Assembly: GCF_018854015.1 (NCBI RefSeq)
Contig: NZ_JAAXYO010000048.1
Span: forward strand, 1 to 64,000
Direction of reading: 5' to 3'
Source: Igneacidithiobacillus copahuensis
GTDB taxonomy: Bacteria > Pseudomonadota > Gammaproteobacteria > Acidithiobacillales > Acidithiobacillaceae
Length of the DNA: 64,000 bases
Positions 40,563 through 49,470 of the stretch are shown here, piece after piece; within the stretch, counting starts at the first letter, position 1, and the number at the start of each line of letters is the position of its first letter. The notes under the pieces are model-generated. The model did not search any database. It worked only from the letters and a program-made list of their open reading frames with translations, and had not been told where the DNA came from. A program made the translations under genes and the position numbers.

Positions 40563-41331
40563 GGGCAGGGCTGACGGGCTGCAACAGGGGGGTTACCCCC
40601 ATGCCGCGAATCTTTGTCAGAGCCGCCTGTGCATCGGCGGGAGAGGCGTAGCGGCGGGTGAATACCAGGTAGTAGCTGGCACCGTCATTGCCGCGCAGCT
40701 TTTGCAGATAGCTGGGGATGCCGAGCAGTTCCAGACGTTCCCGGATCACTTGTGCGCCAGCCAGATTATTCAGCGCCCCCACCTGTATGCGCACTGGCAC
40801 TCCGGCAGCTGCGCTGCTGGTCGGCGCGCTGGGGATGCCCGGCCCACTGCCGAGAATATCCGCGGGAATATCCACCTTCATTTGTGGCAGTATGCGGTAA
40901 AAGTTGAAGTGCACGGTACTCTGCGTGGAAGCGGTCGCACTGCTGACGGGGGCGGCGACGGCGTTGTTCTGCGCAGCCGCTGTGTTGTTCGAAGATTTCG
41001 CTGCCGCAATGGTGCTACTCACGGAGAATGCCGGCCGTGTCGCAGGGGAGTTGGCAGAGCTCGTCGGGCGCTTGGCAACGCTGGGGAGCAGGCCCAGTTG
41101 GCCACTGGCCATGGGCAGGCTGGCCACCCACCACCAGACCGCACCACTAAGCAGCAGGAAGGCGATCAGCAGCAACCAGATCCAGCCATGACCAGATCGG
41201 CGCGGGACGGGGGCGATGTCGACATCGTCATCCGTTTCTGCCGCTAGCGGAGCGGGCTGCGCGCGCGGAATGGGAGGGCGATGCTCTTCTGCTGGCGGCT
41301 GGCGGCTGCTATGGCCCTTGTAGTCACGCAT
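40531..41331 (-). CDS. SPOR-domain cell-division protein
   Basis: A 266-residue bitopic membrane protein: cytoplasmic acidic/Pro-rich N-terminus, one membrane segment (about 49-70), a long Ala/Ser/Thr periplasmic linker and a C-terminal SPOR domain (about 180-250) that binds denuded peptidoglycan at the septum. FYRILPQMKVDIP before the linker is typical of the SPOR proteins found next to argS. It starts 6 bases after the argS stop. FtsN-like in build, but the name ftsN is not justified. Confidence 0.88.
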   Translation of the reverse strand: MRDYKGHSSRQPPAEEHRPPIPRAQPAPLAAETDDDVDIAPVPRRSGHGWIWLLLIAFLLLSGAVWWWVASLPMASGQLGLLPSVAKRPTSSANSPATRPAFSVSSTIAAAKSSNNTAAAQNNAVAAPVSSATASTQSTVHFNFYRILPQMKVDIPADILGSGPGIPSAPTSSAAAGVPVRIQVGALNNLAGAQVIRERLELLGIPSYLQKLRGNDGASYYLVFTRRYASPADAQAALTKIRGMGVTPLLQPVSPALSVPSAPPAP

Positions 41332-41337
41332 TGTCGA

Positions 41338-43080
41338 TTACATCTTCTCCGGCGCCGAAACCCCGAGCAGGGCCAGACCATTTGCGAGGGTCTGTGCGAC
41401 CGCGTCGGCAAGACTCAGGCGCGCGAACCGCAGCGCATCCTCTTCCACCAGGACGCGGGTAGCGTTGTAGTAGGTATGAAAACTTGCCGCTAACTCTTTG
41501 AGATAGAAAGCGATCTGATGCGGCTCGCGAGCCCGGGCCGCAGCGGCCACCTGCTCGGGAAAACGCCAGAGCCGATCCGCAAGCTCCAGTTCGCGTGGGT
41601 CCGCAAGACAGGCCAGATCGGGACACTGGGTGGGCAAAGACAGCCCTCGTTCCAGCGCCTGGCGCCGCAAGGAATGTACCCGCGCATGGGCATACTGAAT
41701 GTAAAAAACCGGATTTTCCTCGGAGTGCTTGGTCGCCAGCTCCAGATCGAAATCCAGGTGCTGATCGGCGCGCCGCAGTACGTAGAAAAACCGTGCCGCA
41801 TCATTTCCCACTTCTTCGCGCAACTGGCGCAGGGTGACGAACTCGCCAGCGCGGGTGGACATCGATACCTTTTCCGTACCGCGATAGAGAATGGCGAACT
41901 GTACCAACAATACTTCGAGGGCGTTCGCATCCGCGCCGAGGGCCTGCAAACTCGCTCGCACACGCGGGATATAGCCGTGGTGGTCGGCACCCCACATATC
42001 GATGAGCTGGGAGAAACCGCGCGTGCCCTTTTCAAAGTGATAGGCAACATCGGAGGCAAAATAAGTATAAGCGCCATTTTCCCGTTGCAGTACCCGGTCC
42101 TTGTCATCACCGAAATCGGTAGAACGAAACCACAGGGCGCCCTCGGCACGGTAGCAGTGTCCACCCTCTTCCAGCCGCGCAATCGCGCGCTCCACCGCGC
42201 CCTGCTCCATGAGGGAACGCTCGGAATACCAATTCTGGTAGACGACACCGAACTCGGCGAGATCGTCGCGAATGTCCGCGAGGATTTCCTGCAGGCCTGC
42301 AGCATGCAATCTTCCATAGGCTGCAGCCCCCAAAACATCCTTCAAATGGGCAATCAGCTGGTCGATGGCCGCGTCGCCATCGGTAATGGCGGACAGATCG
42401 GGCATGTTCTTGGACGCAAATGCCAAGGCACCGCCCTCCCTCGCCAAAAGATGCGCGGCGATCTCGCGGACATAGTCGCCCCGGTAGGCACTCTGCGGGA
42501 AATCCCAGGGCAGGCCATGACCTGCAGCCTCGAGGTAACGCAGATAGACACTGGCGGCAAGGATATCCATCTGCCGTCCGGCGTCGTTGACGTAGTACTC
42601 GCAAAAGACGTCATAACCGCAAAAACGCAGGATCTCTGCCAAACTGGCTCCGTAGGCGGCGCCCCGACCGTGCCCGACGTGCAAAGGGCCGGTAGGATTG
42701 GCGGAGACGAATTCCAGATGTAAGCGCTGGCCGCTACCCAGATTCTGTCGCCCGAAATCCCGCCCCTGCTCCAGTACCTCAGCAATTACGGCGTGGAAAG
42801 CAGCTGGCCGCAGAAAAAAATTGAGGAAGCCCGGGCCCGCAATCTCCACCCGCTCGATCCAGGGCGACTCGGGTAGGGCGCCGAGAATACTAGTGGCGAG
42901 ATCGCGGGGCTTTTTGCCCACGCCCTTGGCAAGGAGCAGCGCGACATTGCTGGCTAGGTGACCATGCTCCGCCTGGCGCGGACGGTCGAAGTCCAATTGG
43001 GTAGGGACATCCTGTAGCAAGCCTTGCTGCTGCAGGGCCTGCAAGGCCAGCAAAAGGGGTTCGGCAACGAAGTTTTTCAC
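41338..43080 (-). CDS. argS: Arginyl-tRNA synthetase
   Basis: A 580-residue class I synthetase: the HIGH-like motif PLHVGHGRGAAYG (about residue 120), MWGADHHGYIPR, and the C-terminal anticodon-binding domain with YIQYAHARVHSLRRQ. The KMSKS-equivalent reads VSMSTRAGEF. The GTG at 43080 is chosen since AAGG lies at about 8 bases and the family N-terminus (a Lys followed by ..FVAEPLLLALQAL) starts there; a TTG at 43098 would add 6 residues. Followed by the SPOR gene in one unit. Confidence 0.96.
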   Translation of the reverse strand: MKNFVAEPLLLALQALQQQGLLQDVPTQLDFDRPRQAEHGHLASNVALLLAKGVGKKPRDLATSILGALPESPWIERVEIAGPGFLNFFLRPAAFHAVIAEVLEQGRDFGRQNLGSGQRLHLEFVSANPTGPLHVGHGRGAAYGASLAEILRFCGYDVFCEYYVNDAGRQMDILAASVYLRYLEAAGHGLPWDFPQSAYRGDYVREIAAHLLAREGGALAFASKNMPDLSAITDGDAAIDQLIAHLKDVLGAAAYGRLHAAGLQEILADIRDDLAEFGVVYQNWYSERSLMEQGAVERAIARLEEGGHCYRAEGALWFRSTDFGDDKDRVLQRENGAYTYFASDVAYHFEKGTRGFSQLIDMWGADHHGYIPRVRASLQALGADANALEVLLVQFAILYRGTEKVSMSTRAGEFVTLRQLREEVGNDAARFFYVLRRADQHLDFDLELATKHSEENPVFYIQYAHARVHSLRRQALERGLSLPTQCPDLACLADPRELELADRLWRFPEQVAAAARAREPHQIAFYLKELAASFHTYYNATRVLVEEDALRFARLSLADAVAQTLANGLALLGVSAPEKM

Positions 43081-43183
43081 AAAACAAACCTTGAGCAAAA
43101 GGAATTTTTGCTGCAGTGTACTCCAAGCTGCCCCTTTCGTCAGGGGCTACGGGCTATTTGGGGAATGCTGTGAGAACGTACCT

Positions 43184-44089
43184 GTGAAACAACTGGAAGG
43201 CATCTGGACCTGGTTCCTCTCGCCAATCCATTTCCCGGGCGGCATTGCCATCGAACCGGTGCGGATTGTTGAACTCATCATCGTTCTGATCTTCCTGTGG
43301 TGGGGTGCGCGTTGGTTGCGCAAAGCGACCCGTATTCTGCTCAGTCGGCGTCTCGATCCCTCTTTGGCCTATGCCATCTCCCGCATCGGCTACTACTTCG
43401 TTCTCGCCTTCGGCGTCCTGATTGCCCTGCAGAGCATGGGTGTCAACCTGAGCAGCCTATCGATCCTGGGCGGCGTGGTCGGCGTCGGGCTGGGTTTCGG
43501 TCTGCAAAATATCTTCAGCAATTTCGCCTCCGGCCTCATTATCCTCATCGAGCAGAGCATCAAGGTCGGCGATTACATCCAGCTCAAGGAAAATGGCCTA
43601 CACGGCGCGGTGGTCCATCTGGGGGTGCGCTACACCCAGGTGCGTACCAATGACAACGTCGATATTCTGGTACCCAATTCCCAGTTCATCAACGGCGAGG
43701 TCATCAATTGGAGCCTCAGCGACAATACCATGCGCCTGCACATCCCCTTCCGCGTCCCCTATGGCACCAACCGCGAGGCGCTGCGCGAACTGGTCATTGC
43801 TGCCGCGCACCAGTCGGAGCATACCCTGGATGTGGACGGTAAAAAGCCGAATCTATGGATCAGCGCCTTTGGTGAGGCAGGCTATGATTGCGAGATGATC
43901 GTTTGGGTCGCGCGCAATGCCCTGATGCGCCCCGGCGGCACCCGCGCCGAATACCATTGGTTACTGGCCGAGGCACTGGAGAAGGCAGGCATCGAGATTC
44001 CACGTCCGCGTCAGGAGATCAGCTTTGCTCGATCTGATACTGCCAAGGTCTACGCCGAAGAGCTTTCCCGCTCCACTTCTTCGACATAG
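43184..44089 (+). CDS. Mechanosensitive channel, MscS family
   Basis: A 301-residue small-conductance channel. Three membrane segments (about 22-40, 60-80, 85-105) precede the MscS beta domain; the pore helix is GGVVGVGLGFGLQNIFSNFASG, kept in typical Gly/Ala spacing. The beta domain has VGDYIQL, TNDNVDILVPNSQFI. It releases solutes on hypo-osmotic shock. Start is a GTG with a weak site; the frame is open to 43091 over the argS start. A GC hairpin (43130-43147) lies in its leader. The 3' end overlaps the exporter gene by 40 bases. Confidence 0.9.
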   Translation: MKQLEGIWTWFLSPIHFPGGIAIEPVRIVELIIVLIFLWWGARWLRKATRILLSRRLDPSLAYAISRIGYYFVLAFGVLIALQSMGVNLSSLSILGGVVGVGLGFGLQNIFSNFASGLIILIEQSIKVGDYIQLKENGLHGAVVHLGVRYTQVRTNDNVDILVPNSQFINGEVINWSLSDNTMRLHIPFRVPYGTNREALRELVIAAAHQSEHTLDVDGKKPNLWISAFGEAGYDCEMIVWVARNALMRPGGTRAEYHWLLAEALEKAGIEIPRPRQEISFARSDTAKVYAEELSRSTSST

Positions 44090-45555
44090 CTGTTTGCGGC
44101 GGTAGCTGCCAGCCGCCGTGGGGAGATGAGGAAGAGGTAGGCCACTGCCGCAGCGGCCAGGGCGATCCACATCGACAGGCGCAGCAGATTGTCGAGACTC
44201 AAGGTGGCAGTCAGGCTCTGTAAATGCTGAACGAGCACTGGCAAGGGCAGGCCCGGCAAGGGCTGCACGTCGGCGCGCATATTGGACTGTGCCAGGGCCG
44301 TGCCACGGGTCCAAAAGACCTCCAGCAGGGTCACGCCGATATTGGCACTGAAGACGCGAATGAAGTTGCTAGTGGTGCTGGCGGCGGGAATTTCTTCTTT
44401 TTCCACTCCAGAGAGAATGAGGAGAGTGAGGGGCACGAAAAGCGCGCCAACGCCCAGGCCGAGCAGAAAGACGGGCCAGAAGAGATCACCCAGACTCATC
44501 ATCGGACTGAGATAGGCGGTGCCGTAGGCAAGGGCAAAAAGCAGAAAACAGGCGCTGGCCAGACGCCGCAGCCCCAACAGCCCATGCAAGCGATCCATCA
44601 GGATCGAGAGGGGTACCGCGGCGAGACCGATGGGAATGAGGATACTACTGCCCCACCAGCCATTGAAGCCGAGGTTTTCCTCCGCCCAGAGCGGCAGCAA
44701 GGATGCCCAGCCCATGAACAGTGCCCAACCGAGGCAGAGCAAAAGCAGGCCAAGCCAATAATTACGCTGGCGCAGATAGTGAAAACGCAGGAGGGGATGG
44801 CGAGCAGTCGCTTCGCGCCAGGCGAAGAGAGAAAGGAAGGCAATAGCCATCAGACTGGTGCGCAAGATGAAACGCGAATGCCACCAGCCGTATTGCTCGC
44901 CATTGTCGAGAACGATCTGCAAGGCCATCAGACCGGCATAGAGAAGGAGAAAGCCGGGAAGATCGAAGCCTGGCGGTCGTGGTCCGCGCTCTTCGCGAAT
45001 CTGTCCACTGCCGATCCAGGCGGCGAGGAGCCAAAAGGGGACCGACAGAGCAAAGATCCAACGATAACCCGAGGTGACCGCGAAATAACCGCCAAGGGCC
45101 GGCCCGATAAAAAAGGGCACCAGCATGGCGTTACTCCACAACACCATAACCAGCCCGTGCTGCGTTGCCGGGCTGGCCCGCAGAAACAAGCTTTGGCTGA
45201 GGGGCACCAGCAAACCCGCCGCCATCCCTTCCATCGCGCGGCTGAGGAGCAAAATCCAGAGGTTGCCGGTACTGGCGCTGATCACGCTGCCCAGGGTGGC
45301 CAGAGAACAAGCGCCCAGAAATACCTGCCGCGCGCCAAAACGGGCATGGGTCCACGGCATCAGGGTAATGCCCACCGACCAGTTGACAATGAAATACGTC
45401 AGCGCCCACAGCGCGTGGTCGCTGCTGGTAGCAACACCGCCGGCAATATAGGGAAAGATGCCTTGCACCGCAGCGCCGTCGAAAGACCCCATTGCAAGCC
45501 CCAGGCCCACACCGAGAAACAACATCCACGGCATTGTCTCGCTGCGCTGCGTCAT
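44050..45555 (-). CDS. MFS drug exporter, EmrB/DHA2 family
   Basis: A 501-residue transporter with about 14 membrane segments, as in the DHA2 group. Motif C-like GPALGGYFAVTSGYRWIF and the N-terminal FDGAAVQGIFPYIAGG are present. It should export a hydrophobic compound using the proton gradient. No EmrA-type adaptor is next to it. GGGGAG lies 4 bases before the ATG. It is divergent from the LysR gene, which probably regulates it. Confidence 0.88.
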   Translation of the reverse strand: MTQRSETMPWMLFLGVGLGLAMGSFDGAAVQGIFPYIAGGVATSSDHALWALTYFIVNWSVGITLMPWTHARFGARQVFLGACSLATLGSVISASTGNLWILLLSRAMEGMAAGLLVPLSQSLFLRASPATQHGLVMVLWSNAMLVPFFIGPALGGYFAVTSGYRWIFALSVPFWLLAAWIGSGQIREERGPRPPGFDLPGFLLLYAGLMALQIVLDNGEQYGWWHSRFILRTSLMAIAFLSLFAWREATARHPLLRFHYLRQRNYWLGLLLLCLGWALFMGWASLLPLWAEENLGFNGWWGSSILIPIGLAAVPLSILMDRLHGLLGLRRLASACFLLFALAYGTAYLSPMMSLGDLFWPVFLLGLGVGALFVPLTLLILSGVEKEEIPAASTTSNFIRVFSANIGVTLLEVFWTRGTALAQSNMRADVQPLPGLPLPVLVQHLQSLTATLSLDNLLRLSMWIALAAAAVAYLFLISPRRLAATAANSYVEEVERESSSA

Positions 45556-45601
45556 CGCTCTCCCCAAAACTGGTCTAGGCAACGGTAGCGCTGCGTCTTA
45601 T

Positions 45602-45612
45602 ATTGGTCCAAT
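45602..45612. promoter_or_regulatory. Putative LysR-type operator
   Basis: ATTGG-T-CCAAT, a perfect inverted repeat with an internal T-N9-A core, lies about midway in the 90-base gap between the divergent exporter and LysR genes. The position suits an autoregulatory site for both promoters. Confidence 0.4.
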
Positions 45613-45645
45613 GGAATTGTTTTGCGTTATTGATCGGGATTTTCA

Positions 45646-46587
45646 ATGAAAATATCCCCAGAAGATCTGCTGAGTTTTCTCGAGGTAGCAGAACAAGGCG
45701 GTGTTGCGCAAGCCAGCGAGCGACTACATCGCAGTCAACCGACCATCTCCGGCCGCCTGCAACGGCTCCAGCACATTGTCGGTGAGCCCCTGTATCTGCG
45801 TGAGGGACGGGGCATTCGCCTCAGCCCCGCGGGTGAGGCGCTGGTTCCCCTCCTGCGCAGTCTGCGCGGCGACCTGCAGCGTATCGAGGACTGGGTCAGC
45901 CGCCGCCAACAACAGCAGGAAGGCCAGCTCCGCATTGCTGCCAGCAGTACCGTCGCCAACTATTTTTTGATGGAACACCTGGCGCGCTTTCGCAGTCTCT
46001 ACCCCGGTGTCGAGCTCCGTCTGCAGACCGGATCCCTGGCCTGGGAAGACTGGAACTGGAAGGATTGGGATCTGCTCTTTACCGAAGAGGCCATAGCACC
46101 AGAGCAGCTACCCGAAGACTTCTGCCAGAGTCCCTGGCGCGAGGACGAACTGGTGGCGATCCTACCCTTGCAACACCCTTGGGTGCTGGCGGGAAAACAA
46201 AGTGCCACCTGGACCGAGATCTTGCAGGAACCCATTGTCTGGCGCGAGCCACATTCCGGCATTCGCCGGCGCGTTGCGGCGGCGTTGCGCGCCGCTGGGC
46301 TCAAACCCACGTACACGGTCGAGGTCACGGGGGTGGAGGCGCTGCGCGAGGCCGTAGCCGCCGGTCTCGGCATTGGTTTTGCCTCGGTCGAGGCCCTGGA
46401 TAAGGTACGTTGGCCCTTGGCCTCCCTGCGTCTGGAACCTCCGCGCGGGTTATTCTGGACCTTGTATCTGGTACATCCGCAGCTGGTCTTTGCCTCGCAT
46501 GCCCTGCGCGCCTTTCTCCAGCTGCTTGCGCCGGCGGGCGTCGCTCACTGCGACGCTTCGTCGACGAGGAGCAGGCAGGCGCCGTAG
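45646..46587 (+). CDS. LysR-family transcriptional regulator
   Basis: A 313-residue regulator: N-terminal winged helix-turn-helix (about 5-64; GGVAQASERLHRSQPTISGR) and a periplasmic-binding-like effector domain (about 90-295). It is divergent from the EmrB-like exporter and so likely controls it. The effector is unknown. The start has GGGA about 7 bases upstream. Its 3' end overlaps prmB on the other strand by 43 bases. Confidence 0.9.
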   Translation: MKISPEDLLSFLEVAEQGGVAQASERLHRSQPTISGRLQRLQHIVGEPLYLREGRGIRLSPAGEALVPLLRSLRGDLQRIEDWVSRRQQQQEGQLRIAASSTVANYFLMEHLARFRSLYPGVELRLQTGSLAWEDWNWKDWDLLFTEEAIAPEQLPEDFCQSPWREDELVAILPLQHPWVLAGKQSATWTEILQEPIVWREPHSGIRRRVAAALRAAGLKPTYTVEVTGVEALREAVAAGLGIGFASVEALDKVRWPLASLRLEPPRGLFWTLYLVHPQLVFASHALRAFLQLLAPAGVAHCDASSTRSRQAP

Positions 46588-47450
46588 CCGCCCGCCGGAT
46601 GTTCCAGCCAAATCAGGGGAAGATCCGGATATTGGCTCAGCAAAGCCTCCTCCGCATCGCCGGTCTCCAGGGCCAGAATCCCGCCGGGGCGCAGATGGGC
46701 TGGCGCTTCTCGCAGTATGGGCAACAGGCAATCCAGACCGTCGTCGCCAGCGGCCAGGGCCAGCCGGGGCTCATGGCGATATTCCGGCGGCAGTTCTGCC
46801 ATGGCCGCGGCATCGACATAGGGTGGATTGCTGACGATCAGGTCGTAGCGCCGCTCCGCCAGCGCGCTAAAAAGATCGGACTGCTGCAGCTGTACCCGCG
46901 CGGACAGACCATGCAACGCGACATTGTGCCTGGCCACCTCCAGGGCAGCGGGGGAAATATCGACGGCATCGACTTGTGCCTCGGGAAAGCGCTGCGCCAG
47001 GGCAACGGCCATGCAGCCGGAGCCGGTGCCGATCTCCAGAATCCGCCCTACCCGCTCCGCCTGCAGCCAGGGAGCAAAGCCTTCCTCGATAAACGGTTCG
47101 AGCAGGCTGCGCGGGATCAGGACCCGTTCATCGACAAAAAAGCGCAGACCGGCAAACCAGGCCTCCTGCAGGATGTACGCCGTGGGCCGGCGCAGGATCT
47201 CCCGCTGATAGAGGGCATCGAGTACCGCGTCGCGCTCGCTGGCGGTGAGCCTGGCTGCCCGCATCTCCGGGAGCTCCTCCGGCTCCAGGGCCAGGCGCCG
47301 GGCGACCAGGGCAGCGGCCTCGGCCTGCGGGGTCTGGTACCCCTGACTGCAATCGATGCCCGCCCGCGAGAAGCGGCTCTGCCCATAGCGCCAGAAATCC
47401 TCGATACTCTCCAACCCTGCTGCGAGTTCCCGATATTGCTGCCAACGCAT
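46545..47450 (-). CDS. prmB: Ribosomal protein L3 glutamine methyltransferase PrmB
   Basis: Methylates a Gln of ribosomal protein L3. A 301-residue AdoMet enzyme: motif I EIGTGSGCMAVAL and the Gln-binding SNPPYVD. FFVDERVLIPRS is typical of PrmB rather than PrmC, whose substrate is release factor. It is last in the rlmJ-DUF2322-xthA-prmB unit, 9 bases after xthA. GGAGAA lies 4 bases before the ATG. Confidence 0.92.
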   Translation of the reverse strand: MRWQQYRELAAGLESIEDFWRYGQSRFSRAGIDCSQGYQTPQAEAAALVARRLALEPEELPEMRAARLTASERDAVLDALYQREILRRPTAYILQEAWFAGLRFFVDERVLIPRSLLEPFIEEGFAPWLQAERVGRILEIGTGSGCMAVALAQRFPEAQVDAVDISPAALEVARHNVALHGLSARVQLQQSDLFSALAERRYDLIVSNPPYVDAAAMAELPPEYRHEPRLALAAGDDGLDCLLPILREAPAHLRPGGILALETGDAEEALLSQYPDLPLIWLEHPAGGYGACLLLVDEASQ

Positions 47451-47459
47451 GGCGTTCTC

Positions 47460-48221
47460 CTAGTCGATTTCCAGCCAGACCGGGCAGTGGTCCGAACCCA
47501 GGACCTCCGCAGCGATTCCAGCGCCGCGCATGCGCGGCAACAGGCTGCGATGTACCCAAAAGTAGTCCAGGCGCCAGCCGACATTCCGCTCCCGCGCCGC
47601 GGTACGCTGACTCCACCAGGAGTAGCACTGCGTTTCCGGATGCAGGTAGCGAAAACTGTCCACCCACCCGGCGGCCTCCCAGCGATCGAGCCAGGCCCGC
47701 TCCTGCGGCAAGAAACCGGAAATTTTGGCATTCTCGGCGGGCCGGGCGAGATCGATGGGGTTATGGGCAGTGTTCACATCACCGCAAAATACCACCGGAC
47801 GCCCAGCTGCCACCCGTGCCTCTATCTGGGCGAGGAAGTCGGCGTAAAAATCGAGCTTGTAGGCCAACCGTTCGGCGTCTTTTTTGCCATTGGGGAAATA
47901 TATGTTGTAGAGATCGAAGTCGCCGCAGTCATGGACCAAAACGCGCCCTTCCCGGTCATAGCGGGGATTCCCCAAGCCGCGCTGCAGCAAGGGGAAGTCG
48001 GCGCGGGCGAAGGTGGCAACACCGCTGTAGCCGGCACGCTCGGCGACAGCCCAGTCACCCCGATACCCCGGCAACTCACGCTCGTTTTCCGTGAGTCGTT
48101 CTGGATCTGCCTTGGTCTCCTGCACACAGAGAAGATCGGGTTGGCTTTCCGCGACCCAGTCCCGCAAGCCTTTACGCAAGGCCGCCCGCCAGCCGTTGAC
48201 GTTCCAGCTATACAGGCGCAT
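47460..48221 (-). CDS. xthA: Exodeoxyribonuclease III, copy 1
   Basis: AP endonuclease and 3' exonuclease of base excision repair. A 253-residue protein with YSWNVNGWRA, catalytic Glu in VQETKAD, GDVNTAHNPIDL and the terminal SDHCPVW. It starts directly after the DUF2322 stop. A second, diverged copy lies at 50075-50848 on the other strand. Confidence 0.95.
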   Translation of the reverse strand: MRLYSWNVNGWRAALRKGLRDWVAESQPDLLCVQETKADPERLTENERELPGYRGDWAVAERAGYSGVATFARADFPLLQRGLGNPRYDREGRVLVHDCGDFDLYNIYFPNGKKDAERLAYKLDFYADFLAQIEARVAAGRPVVFCGDVNTAHNPIDLARPAENAKISGFLPQERAWLDRWEAAGWVDSFRYLHPETQCYSWWSQRTAARERNVGWRLDYFWVHRSLLPRMRGAGIAAEVLGSDHCPVWLEID

Positions 48222-48497
48222 TCAGCGCTGTACCCGCACGGCGAGAAATTCTCCGCGCTCCAGCACGCCCTGTAGCAACGCCCGGGCGTCTGTGGCCTCT
48301 GCCACCGCCGGCAATTCTGCCAACGTTTCGCGTGCGCCGCTGGGACTGATGACACCATGACGGAGGGCGAGCTGATAGAGCACCTGGATGGACAAGCGGT
48401 TACCGGGCCGCTGCGGCAGAGACAATTGTAACTCTGCCTTGGGTCCGCCATAAAAATGCAGGGTGTGGATCTGATCGACTGGGGGCAACGGATTCAT
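48222..48497 (-). CDS. Small DUF2322-like protein
   Basis: A 91-residue protein of unknown function. LPPVDQIHTL near the N-terminus, RPGNRLSIQVLYQLA and the following HGVISPSGARE fit the DUF2322 family. It overlaps rlmJ by 4 bases and abuts xthA, so it is translated with rRNA-modification and DNA-repair genes. No motif suggests an activity. Confidence 0.6.
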   Translation of the reverse strand: MNPLPPVDQIHTLHFYGGPKAELQLSLPQRPGNRLSIQVLYQLALRHGVISPSGARETLAELPAVAEATDARALLQGVLERGEFLAVRVQR

Positions 48498-49360
48498 GTC
48501 CTTTTCTTTCCTGTGCTTTCACCTGGGGCGTGCAGACGACGGGCGACCTGCGGCAAGCCACGCAGCTGTACCGACCACTCCCCCTGCAGGGCAAGCAAGG
48601 GCCCCATACGACTCAAGGCCGCAGCCAGGGGCTCAACGAAACCCCACACCGGCCGCAGGATCAGGAGCCCGGAACCGCGCAGGCGCTCCTGCCCGGCGTC
48701 CGCTTCCCAGAGCAGCTCTACGCTCTGTAGTGCCGTCTGTGCCTGCAACTGCAACAGCAAACGCGAAATCTTACCGCGGATCTTGATAGGGTACCACACC
48801 AGAAAACTCGCCAGCGGCCAGTGCTGCAGCGCCGCAATCAAGGCTTCCGCCAATAACTCCCATTCCTTTGCCGCCTCGAAGGCGGGATCGACGAGGACCA
48901 GACCCCGCCCCGCCGCCGGCGGCGCCGGCCGACGCAGGAACTGATAGGCGTCCTCCTGGAGAATGCTCGTCTGTCCCCGACCGACCAGCGCCTCGCGCAG
49001 CTCCTGCGCGATTTCCGGCACCTTTTCGAGCAGGAAGAGAGGGTCCTGGGGACGCAGCAGGCGGGCGGCGAGGAGCGGCGAGCCGAGATAGTGCTGCAAC
49101 TCCTTGCCGGGATTGTCTGGCAGCAGGAGATCGAGCCAGGGACGCAACTCCGCCAGCTCCCGCCGCTGCGGCCAAAGCCGGTGGATGCCGTCCTTGGCCT
49201 CGCCCTCCGCAGACACGGCATAGCGACCAGCACCAGCATGGGTATCGACAAAATACAGGGGCCGATCTTTCCGCAGCAGCTGCGTCAAGGCCAGCACCAG
49301 GGCCAGATGCTTCATACAATCGGCAGCATTGCCCGCATGAAATTGATGTCTATAGTTCAT
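48494..49360 (-). CDS. rlmJ: 23S rRNA (adenine-2030-N6)-methyltransferase RlmJ
   Basis: A 288-residue enzyme recognised from its N-terminus NYRHQFHAGNAADCMKH and FVDTHAGAGRY. The catalytic motif IV, normally DPPYE in RlmJ, reads DPAFE here, a change at a usually fixed Pro. The ATG at 49360 matches the family start, though no good ribosome binding site is seen; the frame is open to 49408. First gene of a four-gene minus-strand unit. Confidence 0.9.
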   Translation of the reverse strand: MNYRHQFHAGNAADCMKHLALVLALTQLLRKDRPLYFVDTHAGAGRYAVSAEGEAKDGIHRLWPQRRELAELRPWLDLLLPDNPGKELQHYLGSPLLAARLLRPQDPLFLLEKVPEIAQELREALVGRGQTSILQEDAYQFLRRPAPPAAGRGLVLVDPAFEAAKEWELLAEALIAALQHWPLASFLVWYPIKIRGKISRLLLQLQAQTALQSVELLWEADAGQERLRGSGLLILRPVWGFVEPLAAALSRMGPLLALQGEWSVQLRGLPQVARRLHAPGESTGKKRT

Positions 49361-49413
49361 ACTGACGGATGGTGCGACATTCCTGTACGCGTGGGAAGGG
49401 CCGCGCACTTGGC

Positions 49414-49442
49414 TTGCTGGCGGGCATTGGTCATCATAGGGT
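49414..49442 (+). promoter_or_regulatory. Weak candidate promoter before the gst operon
   Basis: TTGCTG (49414-49419), a 17-base spacer and TAGGGT (49437-49442) lie about 30 bases before the gst start in the gap between the divergent rlmJ and gst genes. The -10 is poor. Confidence 0.25.
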
Positions 49443-49470
49443 CAAGCCCATTGCGCAAAGGAACCCTGCC

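Noticed and set aside
44224..45588. A 454-residue open frame on plus opposite the MFS exporter
   Set aside because: Composition is the charged mirror of a membrane protein gene; no domain and no ribosome binding site.
46410..48275. A 621-residue open frame on plus opposite prmB and xthA
   Set aside because: Shadow of conserved minus-strand genes; no recognisable motif, start site or family.
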